This document shows positions 34,890 through 47,831 of a DNA stretch of 64,000 bases, piece by piece (the stretch's first letter is position 1; each line of letters starts with the position of its first letter). The DNA lies in assembly GCA_025267735.1 (NCBI GenBank), contig CM046305.1, positions 39,887,108-39,951,107 of the forward strand, given 5' to 3'. The stretch is from Mactra quadrangularis (lineage: Eukaryota; Mollusca; Bivalvia; Venerida; Mactridae). The notes under the pieces were generated by a model. It had not been told where the DNA came from. It was given only the letters and a program-made list of their open reading frames with translations, and ran no database searches. The position numbers were made by a program, and so were the translations under genes.

Positions 34890-35880
34890 ATACTTTAAAC
34901 ATATTTTATTGTCAAATAGTTAACATAGATAATATACAACAATGACAGATACATATGTACAAAAATGACAATGGGGTCTGGTCACAAGTTCTCACAACTT
35001 AGTTACGGCCATTCCCCGACAGATATTTACAAAAATAAACCTGTCTATGACTGTATTGTGGTTCGGTTAAGTTAACATAATTAAGATATTATGATTTATA
35101 TATGTATTGAAATGAAATAGGATTTTTTTTTAAAAATATGTTGAAAATTTATATTAAGATTGTTTTCGTGATGCACGAGTGTCAGCCGGGAAAAGGGTAC
35201 AAATATTAACTAACCAACACGTGAACTACCTCAACCATCAAATCTACCAGATTCTTTAATGTAATTTTGTACAGATATGAAGACTTTCTAATTAACTTCA
35301 AAATTGTAAGAAGATGAACCAATCAATAATAGCTCTGTACTTAATGGGTGGAATTGAATAAGTTTCCTGAATAATCCTATTCGTTGAGTTGTGAATTTTC
35401 TACAAGTAAAAAGAAAGTGTTCGGCGTCTTCATATTCGTAACCGCAACTACACGTAGATTGTTGAGATATATGATTGAGGAATAGATCCAATTGGAGATC
35501 ACTACATTGATGTCGTAATCGTGTGTGTATAATTGACCATTTTCAATTGCCGATAAAGTAGTGTTTAGGTACTAATGGTACTTGAAACTGTTCAAGAATT
35601 GATGATTTGAAACATGATAGTGATTCGGCGCTTCGAATGTTGTATGGAAGTTCGTTCCATAATTTTACAGAGTCCGGTATGAATGATTTTGCAAAAAGTT
35701 CTGTCCGACGCGCTATTGTATCGATATTGGATGAGTTTCGTAAACGAATATTGGTTCTGTCACTTACATAACCAGGATAAATATTACATAAGTATGTCGG
35801 TGCTAGTCCGTTAAAAATTTTGTATGCATATATAAGTTTTTGGTATTTCCTACGATCAGAAAAGATGACAAGATTCAAGC
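34890..35880 (-). pseudogene. Non-LTR retrotransposon 3' end (C-terminal part of ORF2)
   Basis: Two minus-strand open stretches, 35,878-35,543 and about 35,540-35,288, are in the same frame and separated by a single stop. They give the C-terminal region found after reverse transcriptase in Jockey-type LINEs. It comprises KLIYAYKIFNGLAPTYL, LWNELPYNIRSAESLSCFKS, HTRLRHQCSDL, and a zinc-knuckle-like CSCG-x6-AEHFLFTC module. A 3' UTR-like tail reaches a minus-strand AATAAA near 34,910. The reverse transcriptase itself is absent, so this is a 5'-truncated dead copy. Confidence 0.85.
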
Positions 35881-36631
35881 ATGGTTAATTAAGTTCAGAA
35901 CTAGTAACCAGACCCCTTTAACATGTACATACATGTGTATTTCTGTAAATTTATTGATTGATAATTTGTAATACTTTGACAATAAAATAAGTTTATACAA
36001 AACGATTATAGAATCAAAAGCCTGAAATCCTGGCGGCCTTATGCCTGAAAATAGCAGGCTATATTGACTAAAGTAGCATTCAGAAAACTTAAGTTCGTCG
36101 TATATACATGTACAGTGTATACAATATAACAAATGTTTATGTCATATTAAGATTTCCCCCAGAAGGTCCAACCCAAATATTTTTCAAGGATCTCACGCAA
36201 AATATATTGTATTGAACCCCATCTCCAAGCTGTTATGCAAGTACATAGGAAAACGCATTCTACACTCCAACATCAATATGGAGCTAAAAGTTCCAAATTA
36301 AAAGAATTCCATACTCTGTTCTAACACAGCGGCAAATGTTCTTGTGACATTAGACCATTCAGAGAAAGAATTGGGATTCGTTCTTTTCTGGAAAATAGTT
36401 ATACATGAAACCTATATGGTTATCTGTTGTTTGCATAGGCATGCCTTTTTCACATATACTAGTACATGTAGTAGGCAAAAGTTCTTTTAGTTGTCATGTA
36501 AATAAATTTTCATTTCTAAATCATTTGAATTTGGTTGATGGTCTCGCTCCAGATCGAGCATAAATCCTCCGACCATCGTCTTCTTGAGTAATTCCTGAAA
36601 AAGTACAAATATTATTTATTTATAATTTCAG

Positions 36632-37747
36632 GTTGATTTAGAGTATGATTACGATGATGATTACACGGACTTGTTCAGAACTTACATTTTAAATGTTTCC
36701 AACGATGATCTGGCCAATCTAACATTTGAAAATGGCGGAACCATATTAAATTCAACTACCACAGAGCAGACGATCGGTGACCGAGAGTTCACAGATAACG
36801 ACCTTGCGTCATGGATTTTTGCGTTAAACATCATTTCCGGTGTTGGAATATTAACCAATAGCATTCTCGCTTTTATGATAATTGTTGATTTCGTCATCGA
36901 TAAGAGTGTACGGTTGTGGACACGTCATTGGTTATTGTTGAATTCTGCCATTACACACGTCGCCTATCTAGGTATTGCTATTTATATGAGAGAATTTGGT
37001 GTAAAACTTGAACAAACTGACAGAAAGTGTCTGGTTTTACAACATACGGACAAAACTGTTGAGTTTGTTACCATTCTGTACATGATTATGATTGCTATAA
37101 ACATACTTGGTAATGTTGTAAAGCCGGGAACTCCGTGCGGTAAAAGGAACATTCTATTTTGGATAATTCTTATTCTATTCATTATGGTTTGTGCAAATCT
37201 TGGCATCTTGGCTCTCTACACCATGCAGTTGGAAGACATTCGTCACGTGGTTCCCAATTCATGCCAGATCGATCCAATCCATTTTCTGCGAGGTAGTAAT
37301 GCCAATGTCGTTGCCATAGTGACATTTTATGTTCCTTATGGAATATTACTAATTTTAGCTTTTTCATCATTATTGTGTTCAGCATGCTCGCGTCCAAGAT
37401 ATTTAAATCACGTGTCTACGAATGTTGATGAATTTAACACATCAAGGAAGAGGGCAACTATATTTATCTTTATCACTGCTACAGCTGGGTTTCTATTGAT
37501 GTTACCATTCTACATGTTCCAAGTCCCTGAACTGGCTTATGTTATCTTGAACAGGCTTGAGAAAACTAGTTTTTATGTTGTTTTATTTGTGGCAATACTC
37601 ATCAAACTTGTATTTTATCTTATATTTCCTGCTATGTGCTTATCATTGAAAGAGGTTAGTGACATCTATAGAAAGGCTGTAAAGCATGATAACCATCTAC
37701 AAGACAGTGATAAAACAAGCAACAAACCACTTTCAACTGATAAATGA
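36632..37747 (+). CDS. Seven-helix receptor-like protein (orphan GPCR-like), main exon
   Basis: The exon opens after a TAATTTCAG acceptor at 36,632, in phase 0, and reads 371 codons to TGA. It begins VDLEYDYDDDYTDL, an acidic tyrosine-rich stretch, and then has three N-glycosylation sites (NVS, NLT, NST): an extracellular N-terminus. Seven hydrophobic segments follow at roughly residues 60-88, 103-121, 142-165, 174-200, 224-248, 278-303 and 312-338, with Cys residues before helix 3 and in the second outer loop that could form the usual disulfide. The third inner loop is basic (SRKRA). The DRY motif after helix 3 and NPxxY in helix 7 are absent; helix 6 keeps a Pro (LMLPFY). It is therefore an atypical rhodopsin-like receptor or another seven-helix protein. 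The ligand is unknown. The start lies in an upstream exon. Confidence 0.75.
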   Translation, partial: VDLEYDYDDDYTDLFRTYILNVSNDDLANLTFENGGTILNSTTTEQTIGDREFTDNDLASWIFALNIISGVGILTNSILAFMIIVDFVIDKSVRLWTRHWLLLNSAITHVAYLGIAIYMREFGVKLEQTDRKCLVLQHTDKTVEFVTILYMIMIAINILGNVVKPGTPCGKRNILFWIILILFIMVCANLGILALYTMQLEDIRHVVPNSCQIDPIHFLRGSNANVVAIVTFYVPYGILLILAFSSLLCSACSRPRYLNHVSTNVDEFNTSRKRATIFIFITATAGFLLMLPFYMFQVPELAYVILNRLEKTSFYVVLFVAILIKLVFYLIFPAMCLSLKEVSDIYRKAVKHDNHLQDSDKTSNKPLSTDK

Positions 37748-39058
37748 TGTAGGTTCTTGTTTGTTTACATGATCATGATGTTCAACAAACAATGAATTAT
37801 TACATAACGTCATCTTCTTTGTAATGACGTAAGTTTTACACTTCGTAAAGGAAAATGACACGGTGGCTTCAAAGGACGTAAATGGTGCATTGTCTAGTAA
37901 ATGAATAATGACGTTGCGACACTTTTGAAGAAAAATGACGTCAGTCGTTTCGTCATATTTAAGTGATGTGATTCCTAGGAATTGACTAACTTCTATCGAA
38001 AAGTGGCTTTAATTAGTAGAAAAATGACACAGAAAGTTCAGAAGAAATGTATAATATTTCAGTAAGAAATGACTAATGTATGCTTCGCCAAAAAAATATC
38101 ATCTACATTTCAGTAGATAATCCAAATAAATTATTAATTGTCTTGCTTGCCATTGCTGTTTATAAGTTAATGACAGCACAATGCATATATTTAAAGTGAT
38201 AATGTGCTATTTATATAAATGTTTGTATATATTTGTGTTTTGATACGAAACCTTCTAGTCTGTGAATGGTTTAAAATTTGAACATTGCCAACATTTGCTA
38301 TTTTTGTAGATGTAAAACATTCTTTTCAAGCTTAGGAGTAAGGACACATTGTACTGATCCGTTATGTAGGCTTTCCTTCTAAATGTCCATAACTTCTATA
38401 CAGAAATATTCCCTTATAAGATGAATGGATGTACATTGTATATAAGAACATTTGGAACAAATATCTCTGTATCGAAGATTGCTGAGGTGCTCCAAATGGT
38501 ATAGCACACAACATGGCATGGAGTTAGTGATTTCAATCAATGTCTCTGATTTTATACCGGCATGGTTTTATGGCTCCAAAATGTTTCCATAATTATTATA
38601 CATTTTATAGAACTACATTGTAATAAATTCTATTTGCATAGAAAGTTGTACCACGATATTACATTTACTTTTTTGTAGCTGGGTCAGATTGATCTGAAAT
38701 GGTGATAATCTGTGGTTTAACTTATATTATACTGATGTTTTATTGTTGAAATTGCATTTCATTGTCACAGGTCAATGAAAAATAGCTACAAAAGATGTAC
38801 AGAGTATTTCTTTTCTCAAGTTAGTATGGACAAGCTATGAATAATATTAAATGTGTATTCCTTGTCTCAAACCAATGTGAACAAGATACATGTACTGTTT
38901 AAACAGTATAAACATAAAATGTTATATAAAAAATACTGATTGGTATGGCTTTATTTATTTTTGTCAAATGTACATGTTGTAATATATTCTTATTTATCAT
39001 TCATTATTTTATATAATATTTGCTACTGAATGTTTTGTGTGAGAATGAAGGGAATAAA
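37748..39058 (+). other. 3' UTR of the receptor-like gene
   Basis: AT-rich sequence with no open frame follows the stop. AATAAA signals occur at about 38,127 and, more distally, at 39,053-39,058 (GGAATAAAAAG). The tail is inferred from these signals only. Confidence 0.4.
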
Positions 39059-39289
39059 AAGTAAGCTTTATTTGTGAGTATGGTGTTGTTTTTCTGTGGA
39101 AGCAAGTAGCCACCTCCAAAATCAATGAGTCAACTGTTCAACACACAGGCGACCAGCACGGTCCCAAAGGAAATCATATAGGGATTTTGCTATGAGACTG
39201 CGCAGGCCTCTGGTGGTTCAACAAGTATCAAACATTTAATCATTGAAAACTTTTAAAAATGGTGGACATGCAGTGAAATATTTTAACAG

Positions 39290-40650
39290 AAGTAGCCATC
39301 AACATCACTAAACATCAGCAATGATCTAGGATCCATACATCAACATCACTAAACATTAGCAATGATCTAGGATCCATACATCAACATCACTAGACATCAG
39401 CAAGGATTCATACATCAACATTTCTAGACATCAGCAATGATCTAGGATCCATACATCAACATCACTAGATATCAGCAAGGATCCATACACCAACATCACT
39501 AGACATCAGCAAGGATCCATACACCAACATCGCTAGGCATCAGCAAGGATCTATACACCAACATCACTAAACATCAACAAGTATCCATACATCAACAACA
39601 CTAAACATCAGCAAGGATCCATACACCAACATCGCTAGACATCAGCAAGGATCCATACATCAACATCACTAGACATCAGCGAGGATCCATACATTACATC
39701 ACTAGACATCAGCAACGATCCATTCACCAACATCACTAGACATCAGCAAGGATCCATACATCAACATCACTAAACATCAGCAAGGATCCATTCACCAACA
39801 TCACTAGACATCAGCAAGGATCCATTCACCAACATCACTAGACATCAGCAAGGATCCATACATCAACATCACTAGACATCAGCAAGGATCCATACATTAC
39901 ATCACTAGACATCAGCAAGGATCCATACATCAACATCACTAAACATCAGCAAGGATCCATACATCAACATCACTGGACATCAGCAAGGATCCATACATCA
40001 ACATCACTAGTCATCAACAAGGATCCATATACCAACATCACTAGACATCACCAAGGACCCATACATCAACATCACTAGACATCAGCAAGGATCCATACAT
40101 CAACATCACTAGTCATCAGCAAGGATCCATACATCAACATCACTAGACATCAGCAAGGATCCATACATCAACATCAATAGATATCAGCAAGGATCCATAC
40201 TTCAACATCACTAGTCATCAACAAGGATCCATACACCAACATCACAAGATATCAGTAAGGATCCATACATCAACATCACTAGATATCAGCAAGGATCCAT
40301 ACATCAACATCACTAGACATCAGCAAGGATCCATACATCAACATCACTAGACATTAGCAAGGATCCATACGTCAACATCACTAGATATCAGCAAGGATCC
40401 ATACATCAACATCACTAGACATCAGCAATGATCCATACATCAACATCACTAGACATCAGCAAGGATCCATACATCAACATCACTGGACATCAGCAAGGAT
40501 CCATACATCAACATCACTAGACATCAGCAAGGATCCATACATCAACATCACTAGACATCAGCAAGGATCCATACATCAACATCACTAGACATCAGCAAGG
40601 ATCCATACATCAACATCACTAAACATCAGCAAGGATCCATACATCAACAA
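39290..40650. repeat. Minisatellite, about 39 units of 34 bp
   Basis: The unit contains GGATCCATACATCAACATCA followed by CTAGACATCAGCAA; most copies differ at one to three positions (CTAAAC, CTAGTC, CTAGATATC variants). Three units at the left edge carry a 7-bp addition (TGATCTA before GGATCC), making them 41 bp, and two units (near 39,690 and 39,895) are shortened (ATACATTACATC). Homogeneity increases to the right. The array starts about 230 bp beyond the receptor gene's last poly(A) signal. Confidence 0.95.
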
Positions 40651-42717
40651 GGGGTTACAAACAATTATTTCTGGCACCATTTAAAATTAAAGAAGTTAAA
40701 TTCACAGTGAAGGTTAACCTACATATATTATCTGTTAGGTATAAACTCCTTTGCTCTCTTCATACGATTAATGATCAACTGGCCGTCTTTTCATTTGATT
40801 ACCTAAGTTCCGTACATGCTCACTGCAAATCTCCAATTGTCTCCATGCCATTCAAACTTTCTAAGTGATATTGTAGCTTATTGGAAGGCATGTCCCATAC
40901 AAATTAAAAGGGGTCCTACTGTAATTGTCACAAGTTAGTTGAATTAAAACATATTGCTTAGTTTGCCAAAAGAATTTTGGCTAACATCAAAAAGTTTATG
41001 TATACATGTTTAAGCAAGGCATATTAACATGTCTGTCCATTTTAACACTGTGGGTTAATGGTAGAGGGTAGAATTTGAGTTTCAGGGTTTGATTCCTGTC
41101 AGTAGCAGGTTAAACTCTGAACATGTGATACTTAACACCGAATTCTCCTCCTTTGTCAGTGAGTACAGGTAAATGAAGTGTAAGGGAAAGCTGATTATGT
41201 AAGTTGTTTGTCATATGTAACCTTATATAAAGGGTTGATAAATAACTTAAAATCCAATTTAAACAAAAGAATCATTCTAGAAAAGATATAACAAAACATC
41301 CTTTAAGTAACAAAACAACACATTTGCAAGTTTTGAAATTTAGTATTTAAAATTGTTTACTTTTTCTTATGGCAATAACAATTAAAATATACAACAAAAT
41401 AAAATACAGGTAAATGTTTAACCATAAATATAAAATACATGTACAGTAAAATAGTATACAGTTTGCACAAAAAACATATCAAGATGACATAAACAATTAT
41501 ATAACCCTGACCATACATGTGGTAGATATAGGCTTTATCAAGATATCAAATTCAGGGGAATACAATCAAATGATCTTTAGAAAGTAAACAAATACTTGCT
41601 TCCCATTGATTAATTGAACCAGTCAAAATTTGAAATACCAGTAATCAAATCATTATTGAAATAGTGCAAAATAACCCTGTTACAGTTCTTTTTCTAAAAA
41701 TGCTCAGTTTAGCCTGTTAATTGTTACAGTCAACTCTGAATCTCATGCACAAAATAATTTGAAAATGACCTACTTAACATCTCAATTCAATTTTTGCACA
41801 TAGATTTAGAGACATCAATTCAAATTCAAATGACAAATGGGGAAATTTTTGGCTACAGGCAAGTAGAAAATATTTAACACCCTATTTAGTGTCATTTAAT
41901 GGCTTGTCTTTTCAGAGCAACAGGGGAAAAACAGACGTTTGTTAACCTTTGAGTTGCTGTTGTAGATCAAGTGACTATAGACCCTGAAGTTAATAGGGTT
42001 TACCAAACAGGTACAAATGTACACATAACCTTTTATTGTTATATAATATAACCAATTGTACAAAGAACAATTTTATTAATTACCTGGCACATACATTTCA
42101 GCTTTGCTTGTTAAGGTCTTAGGGCAAATCATTCTTGTACTACGAGGATATCAAGATTCCCAATCTATTGAAAATCCCAATGGCCTCTGAGTAAAATTAT
42201 GAGAAAACCAACCTAGAAAAGTTACATCATTACCACATAGATTTTCACAAAATGTGCAAAATTGTTTTATCAAACCAACACGGAAAAGAACTAAAAAAGC
42301 CAAAATCCACTAAGTCCAATCTCATGTAATGGTAGGTTGATTTTATTGTTTATATAAATATGTTATGTTATTTTGTGTCAACTATAAATAATAGAATAAA
42401 TTACATTGAATGAAATGAGGGCAAGTTAAATACATTTAACAGGACAAATAAATAGATCTACATACAGAAACAATTGTGTTTCTTTTCTACGGTATGTACA
42501 TAAATGTAAGAATAGGAGGAGACAAAGAGGCAATACTGGGTATAATACAAACACAGATCAGATTGTAATTTCAAGAGTTGCACAAAAAACAACAACTCTT
42601 AATCTAACTTACATTATTGCAAAAAATTGTAATTTACTAAGGGAAGTAACTCTTAAACAGGACAAAATGGAAGAGCAGAGTTATCACACAGAATTGTAAG
42701 GCAAAGATAGGAGCGTG
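40651..42717. other. Intergenic; SINE-like unit near 41.04-41.23 kb
   Basis: No gene was seen. At 41,045-41,230 a tRNA-like phrase (TGGGTTAATGGTAGAGG, then AGGGTTTGATTCCTGTC) starts a possible SINE on the plus strand. The rest is AT-rich and may include distal 3' UTR of the minus-strand Orai gene, which cannot be told from sequence. Confidence 0.4.
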
Positions 42718-43014
42718 TTTATTTATTCATACTGGGTTTAACGCTGTGTCAACACAAGTTTTTGTAGGCTATTTTACAGCATCAAGCACACCTAACCTAG
42801 CTTTCCTGAACTCTTGTCTATAACCAGTACTACCCTAACCTTCCACAAGGCTGGAAATTAAACCATATACCTTATTAATGGAGGAAAATTGATGTTATTG
42901 TCAAATTTTCATGGAAGGGTATAACCTCCCTGGGTGGAATTCGAACCTGTACCCCCTTCTAGACACTAGATTCGAAATCCAGGCGAGCTTCCAACTGCGC
43001 TACCGACCTTGGTT
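42718..43014 (-). repeat. tRNA-derived SINE, family A, copy 4 (diverged)
   Basis: The same order of blocks as the other family A copies, read on the minus strand, with more changes: A box AGCGCAGTTGGAAGCTCG, B box GGTTCGAATTCC, 3' domain TGTTGACACAGCGTTAAACC. Confidence 0.85.
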
Positions 43015-43607
43015 ACTAGAAACAAGATTCCAAACACTTCACTTTATGATCTTGTAAGTAAGCCATTGTAGACATTAGAATTTACAAAGAAGCACATGAA
43101 CAGTGCAAAATAGGATCATTGAAGTGAAGTAACTCTTTAACTGGACAAACTGGTATGACAGAGTTATCTCACTGCACTTTGATGAAATGCTAGGAACATG
43201 TATACCAAGTTTTGAGTCATTTCAAATGATTTGTAATAAATGTGACCACATCATGCCTTCAACTTAAATTAGGGGATTCTGAGAAAGACCCATATAACTG
43301 GGTCACTGACAGAATGTCCTAAATAAAGGGCTGAATATAGGAGTAAGATGCCTAAGTAGAAAATGTTTACAGAGGATATTAAGATGATACAACCTATCAA
43401 GTACTATAGGTCTAGGCTACAAGGTTTTTACCTAACATGATCTTTTATCAGATTTCTAAATATACTTGTGATTCATTGCACTGGCAAAATATGTTTACAG
43501 AGGTTAAAGGTATATGTTGACACTATGGGTTCTATATATAATATAAAATTTTGTAATAAAATGAATTATATCAGTATAAATAAAAATGACATACATGAGG
43601 AAATTAG

Positions 43608-44038
43608 ACAAAAACAAGTAAATCTGTGAGCTAATGCTCACTAGTGATACCCCCGCAAAAATCTAAAAATATGCGACAAACAGGAAGTAGATGAGCAAGG
43701 AGCATGAAATCGCTTTACACCACATGGGACTATGGGATGAAGCAATATGCAAAGTATTAGGCTGCTGCATGTTATAGTTGCATGGGTGAAAGTTCAAGAT
43801 TTTCAAAATCCTGAAATTTCCAAATTTCATGTTTTTAAGGCCACATTATCAAATGGAAAGAACCCTTTCTCTGTTCCGAAAATCCTGAACTTCAGGATTA
43901 GTCCTGAAAACTTTCACCCATGTAGTTGCTGAGAAAACTGCGACGGAAATTTTGTAACGGACGGACGGACGCACGCACTCACGCACGGACAAGGGTAAAA
44001 CAGTATACCCCCCTCTTCTTCGAAGCAGGGGTATAATA
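43608..44038 (-). repeat. Dispersed element C, copy 2 (interrupted)
   Basis: Reverse complement of 16,374-16,645 with high similarity over its length: AAATCTGTGAGCTAATGCTC at the left and CTTCTTCGAAGCAGGGGTAT at the right. A 142-bp element splits it at TAGTTG. Confidence 0.88.
43781..43922. mobile_element. 142-bp MITE nested in element C
   Basis: It begins CATGGGTGAAAGTT and ends AACTTTCACCCATG, perfect 14-bp inverted ends. The inner parts also pair loosely (AAATCCTGAA with TTCAGGATTA). It is flanked by TAGTTG at 43,775-43,780 and 43,923-43,928. The uninterrupted copy at 16.48 kb carries the site once, proving a 6-bp target duplication. Confidence 0.92.
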
Positions 44039-44039
44039 A

Positions 44040-47000
44040 TGTGATAGAATACACAATAGTAATAGTTGGTCATAGGTCCATTATACAATAAACAAAGAAA
44101 ATAAACATCAACAGGTTTCTGAGGATCCTGGACCTCTCACTTGAGATCTAGATTTAAAGAGCATCTGAGTATGATCTGACACAAGATTTCTAAACACTCA
44201 TATATTCAGCTGTATGAAAACGGTGACCCCTCAAACCCAGTCAATTTTAAATTTGAAAGCTCTATCCCTTACAGTTTTAGAAAAGATTTTGTAAGATTTC
44301 CTTATCTAAATCTGTCAACCACTATTGACCCCAGAGAAAACATTCATAAAATGCTATTTATATTATAATATAAACATAGACATTGATGCAAATTTATACA
44401 ATAATATATGTGTTAATATGTGCGACTGTTATGCTTCATTTTCATAAATCCTTAGGGAGAATAAGCGTGTTTGTTCAGTCATACCAAATTTTGTTAATTG
44501 ATCTCAGCTGTACTTTGGTCCGTAAACTATTTTTGTACGGCTGATCAGTAAAAAACTTGCATTTAGCCCTTAAGCCATGATTTACTTAAGTAGACTAAAT
44601 CATATCATGTCGATAGATCAATGCTAAACTATTCTACAACCTTTTTAGTTTACATGTAGTTAGGCTAGTTCTACACTGTCCAACTGATGTGGTAATAATA
44701 TATAAACAGAAGTATTTCATTAACACAATTTTATGAATATAATTGCACGAGTAAACTATTTATATGTACATATGTAAAAAAATCCCTAAAATAGGCAAAC
44801 AAAACAAAAATGAGATTTTCTCAAAGAAAATTTAAATAAATGAAACAATATTTACAGCAAAGTAATGATTGCATTACCCATATCTATCTTCATATGAACA
44901 AACTCCAATTTATTATAATCTTATAGTCTAAGTTTCATGCTTATGCACATTCACTGACTGTACAGATACTACCCCTGGTTATTTGCATACAAGTCTCAAT
45001 TCAAACAAATTATATCAAGCATATATATAGCATCAAAATGTGTCTGGAAATTTGTCCTGGTCTAAATGCAAGTATTTGAGGGTTACTGCATCTAAATTAT
45101 CCCTGGTGTTGGTGTGCTTGTCATAGGAAATTGCTATGTGGGTACACTATGTCAAATAAATATTATCATTATCATTAAAATTATTCAAGAAATTGCAACA
45201 ATTTATAAGGGGAGAAATATAGTAGATATAGAACACTATTTTTAAAAGCAGAAATAATTTTAAACAGGCACAATAATTGTTAAAAGGAAAATAAAATACT
45301 ACAACAAGACAGAAGGTTAAAAACCTGAAAAACTAATGATAAAATGACTGGTTGACATCAATAAAATGATGATCCTTAGGCCTATATTAATACATTAAAA
45401 CCATTAATTGCCAGGAATCACTGATATAAAGTAGTCAACTAAATATTCCCAAAATTTCTACAGATGTCAATCTAATACAGTCACTGCTTTCTTTCTATAC
45501 CTAATGCGACATTCTATATCAATATTGAACATACACGGCTGTTATAAATAATTTATCATCCTGTTTAACATCAGTGTTGTTCTGATTTCAAAATGACAGA
45601 CATGTAAGAAGTTTTAATTGAATACTTTTAGAGGTAGTGATACACAGATCATTATCAAGTCTAAAATGAGAAATAATTCAACACAAATTCACAATACAGT
45701 ATCATGCATATATTGTTTAAAATGGTCAAGCTAAAAACACTGACACATAAAATGTAAAAAGGAAACTTCACTTTAAGCACTATGCCATACAGATTTACAT
45801 AGTATATTTAAGTCATGATGTATTATATATTGTGTCTTAACATTGAAAAAGAAAAAAAAATATAACAATACAGAATTCCCTTAAGAACTCTAAGTAAAAT
45901 CAAAATACACAGAATACTCAAAACAGTACACAAATACATAATATCCATGTTTGGCAATTCTCAATAAAACAACTGATGACAAGTAACCAAATCCACTAGA
46001 ATTGATCAAACCCATATTAGTTCTCGGTATTTATATAATATATTTCTTACATTTCAATTTAAAAGAAAGAAAGGCTTTAAATATGTGGAAATATTATTCT
46101 CTCCACTTAGAATTGGAGTAACAATTTCTAATAACTACCTGACAGTTAGCATTCTATAATGAAAAGCAAGTTTACATAACAAACATACACACACAAAAAA
46201 CTTAAATGCATACATGACTTGTTTGTTTCACTAAATACTGTAAATATATTGGCAAGTTTTAAATACAAAGAACATATAACAATCAGATATCACACAGATC
46301 TTCTAAACAAAGAACATAGACCAAAGTTTTAATACATACTTGGTTCAGGTATCATGACCAGGCCTCCTACCAGGCATTGTTAAAAATAAAAGAATTTTTG
46401 AAGGTTCTTTCCTAAAAAATTGTCAAGAATTTAAAAAATTAAATGCAATTTTAACATTCTTGTTGTTCAAGTAGATGATAAATCTCAAAATGGTGCAGGC
46501 TTATAATAATAATAATAATAATAACTTTATTTTCTGAAGGTAACATTTAGACATACAAAGTAAAACTACAACATATGCCTTAATTTCAAATGGCCTTCAA
46601 CAAAAATTAAATTGCATGTATCAGAATATGAAATTTCAAAAAAAAGCATCAACAACATACAATTTAACTTAAAGTACAAAAATCTCTTGAACACATAATG
46701 TTCTTAATATCAAATATACATTGATATGCTTCATTATATATACTATCAATTAAAAAGATGCATTTACTTCTACTTGAGAATGATACTACACAAGTTAGTT
46801 TCTGGTAATATCAAAGCCAATCTGATTAAAACCCGATCTAAAATTTTACCGCTCGCATACTCGCTAATTTAGATCTGGCCTTTTCCAAATGAAGGTCACG
46901 TTCAGGTGACCTTTTCTCATCATAATATTCATGACGAAATTGTTATGATACGTAACTTGTTTACATTGTCTACGTCACGCAATTTGAAATGAGCCACCCA

Positions 47001-47780
47001 ATCGCAGACTGTGAATAATACCGCTGTTAAATTAGCATGCAAAACTTGGTCTAAAAATAGAAATTACGAAATCAAAATGTGATTAATAGTGTTTTCGTCT
47101 AGATGAAAGCTACGCATTGATTGGTCGACAGAAAGTTCATCCCGACGTGACCTTGCATTGACTAAGTAGAGATCCAGTACGACAACGCGAGTAGAACAGG
47201 ATCTCTGTTTACGGAGATTGTATCGAAGCTAAACTTAGAATTAGAAATACTGTTGATACATTTTTCTCTTATAAAGACACAATTGTTTCAAATATCATTA
47301 TTATTATATGCCCCTTGACTTTTTACTATTTTGAAAGTTTTCTGAAAAAAAAAAAGTTTTTTTTTAAAAATAAAGGTTTTGAAGATCTAAAGGTTTTGCT
47401 AGGAGGCCAGTGAGATCTGTATTGATTGCAACTTTGTAACAAGAACAATATTGAATATTAAAACACTTAGATCATGAATCTTCATATGGTACCTACTCAT
47501 AAAATATATAATAAAATTCAATAACTTATTGAGCGTCAAGTAGCTGTTTGACAATTTTGCAAAATAAATATTGTGGTGATCAACCTATTCACTGTTCATT
47601 GAGGGGCTAAACCTAATTTTTCACTTATAACTAAGCATATACTCTAATCAGCTGTTTACTTGATACTGAGGTAGGAAGAAGAGTGGTTGTAGAATGTGTT
47701 TCATTCAGGACAGCAACGATTCACAGGATAGTCCATTCCATGCGATTCAATTTTTTTCCTTTGATTCAATTTTTTATAGT
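44040..47780. other. AT-rich intergenic, TAA/ATT microsatellite at about 46,501-46,530
   Basis: No coding frame was recognised. A run of about eight ATA triplets lies at 46,501-46,530. The phrase CAAATAAATATTATCATTATCATT at about 45,150 looks like the 3' tail of a LINE, but no protein fragment precedes it. The interval 46,820-47,230 has a higher GC content and may hold an undefined element. Confidence 0.35.
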
Positions 47781-47831
47781 TTAGTTTATACCAAATATAC
47801 ATTGCTACATCTATTTGAGCTTATGGTGGAC

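Noticed and set aside
36671..36673. Start of the receptor at 36,671
   Set aside because: The codon is TTG, and homology-free but in-frame sequence continues upstream to a clear splice acceptor at 36,632; initiation there is unlikely.
39290..40650. Minisatellite as a coding repeat
   Set aside because: The 34-bp unit is not a multiple of three, so no frame stays open across units.
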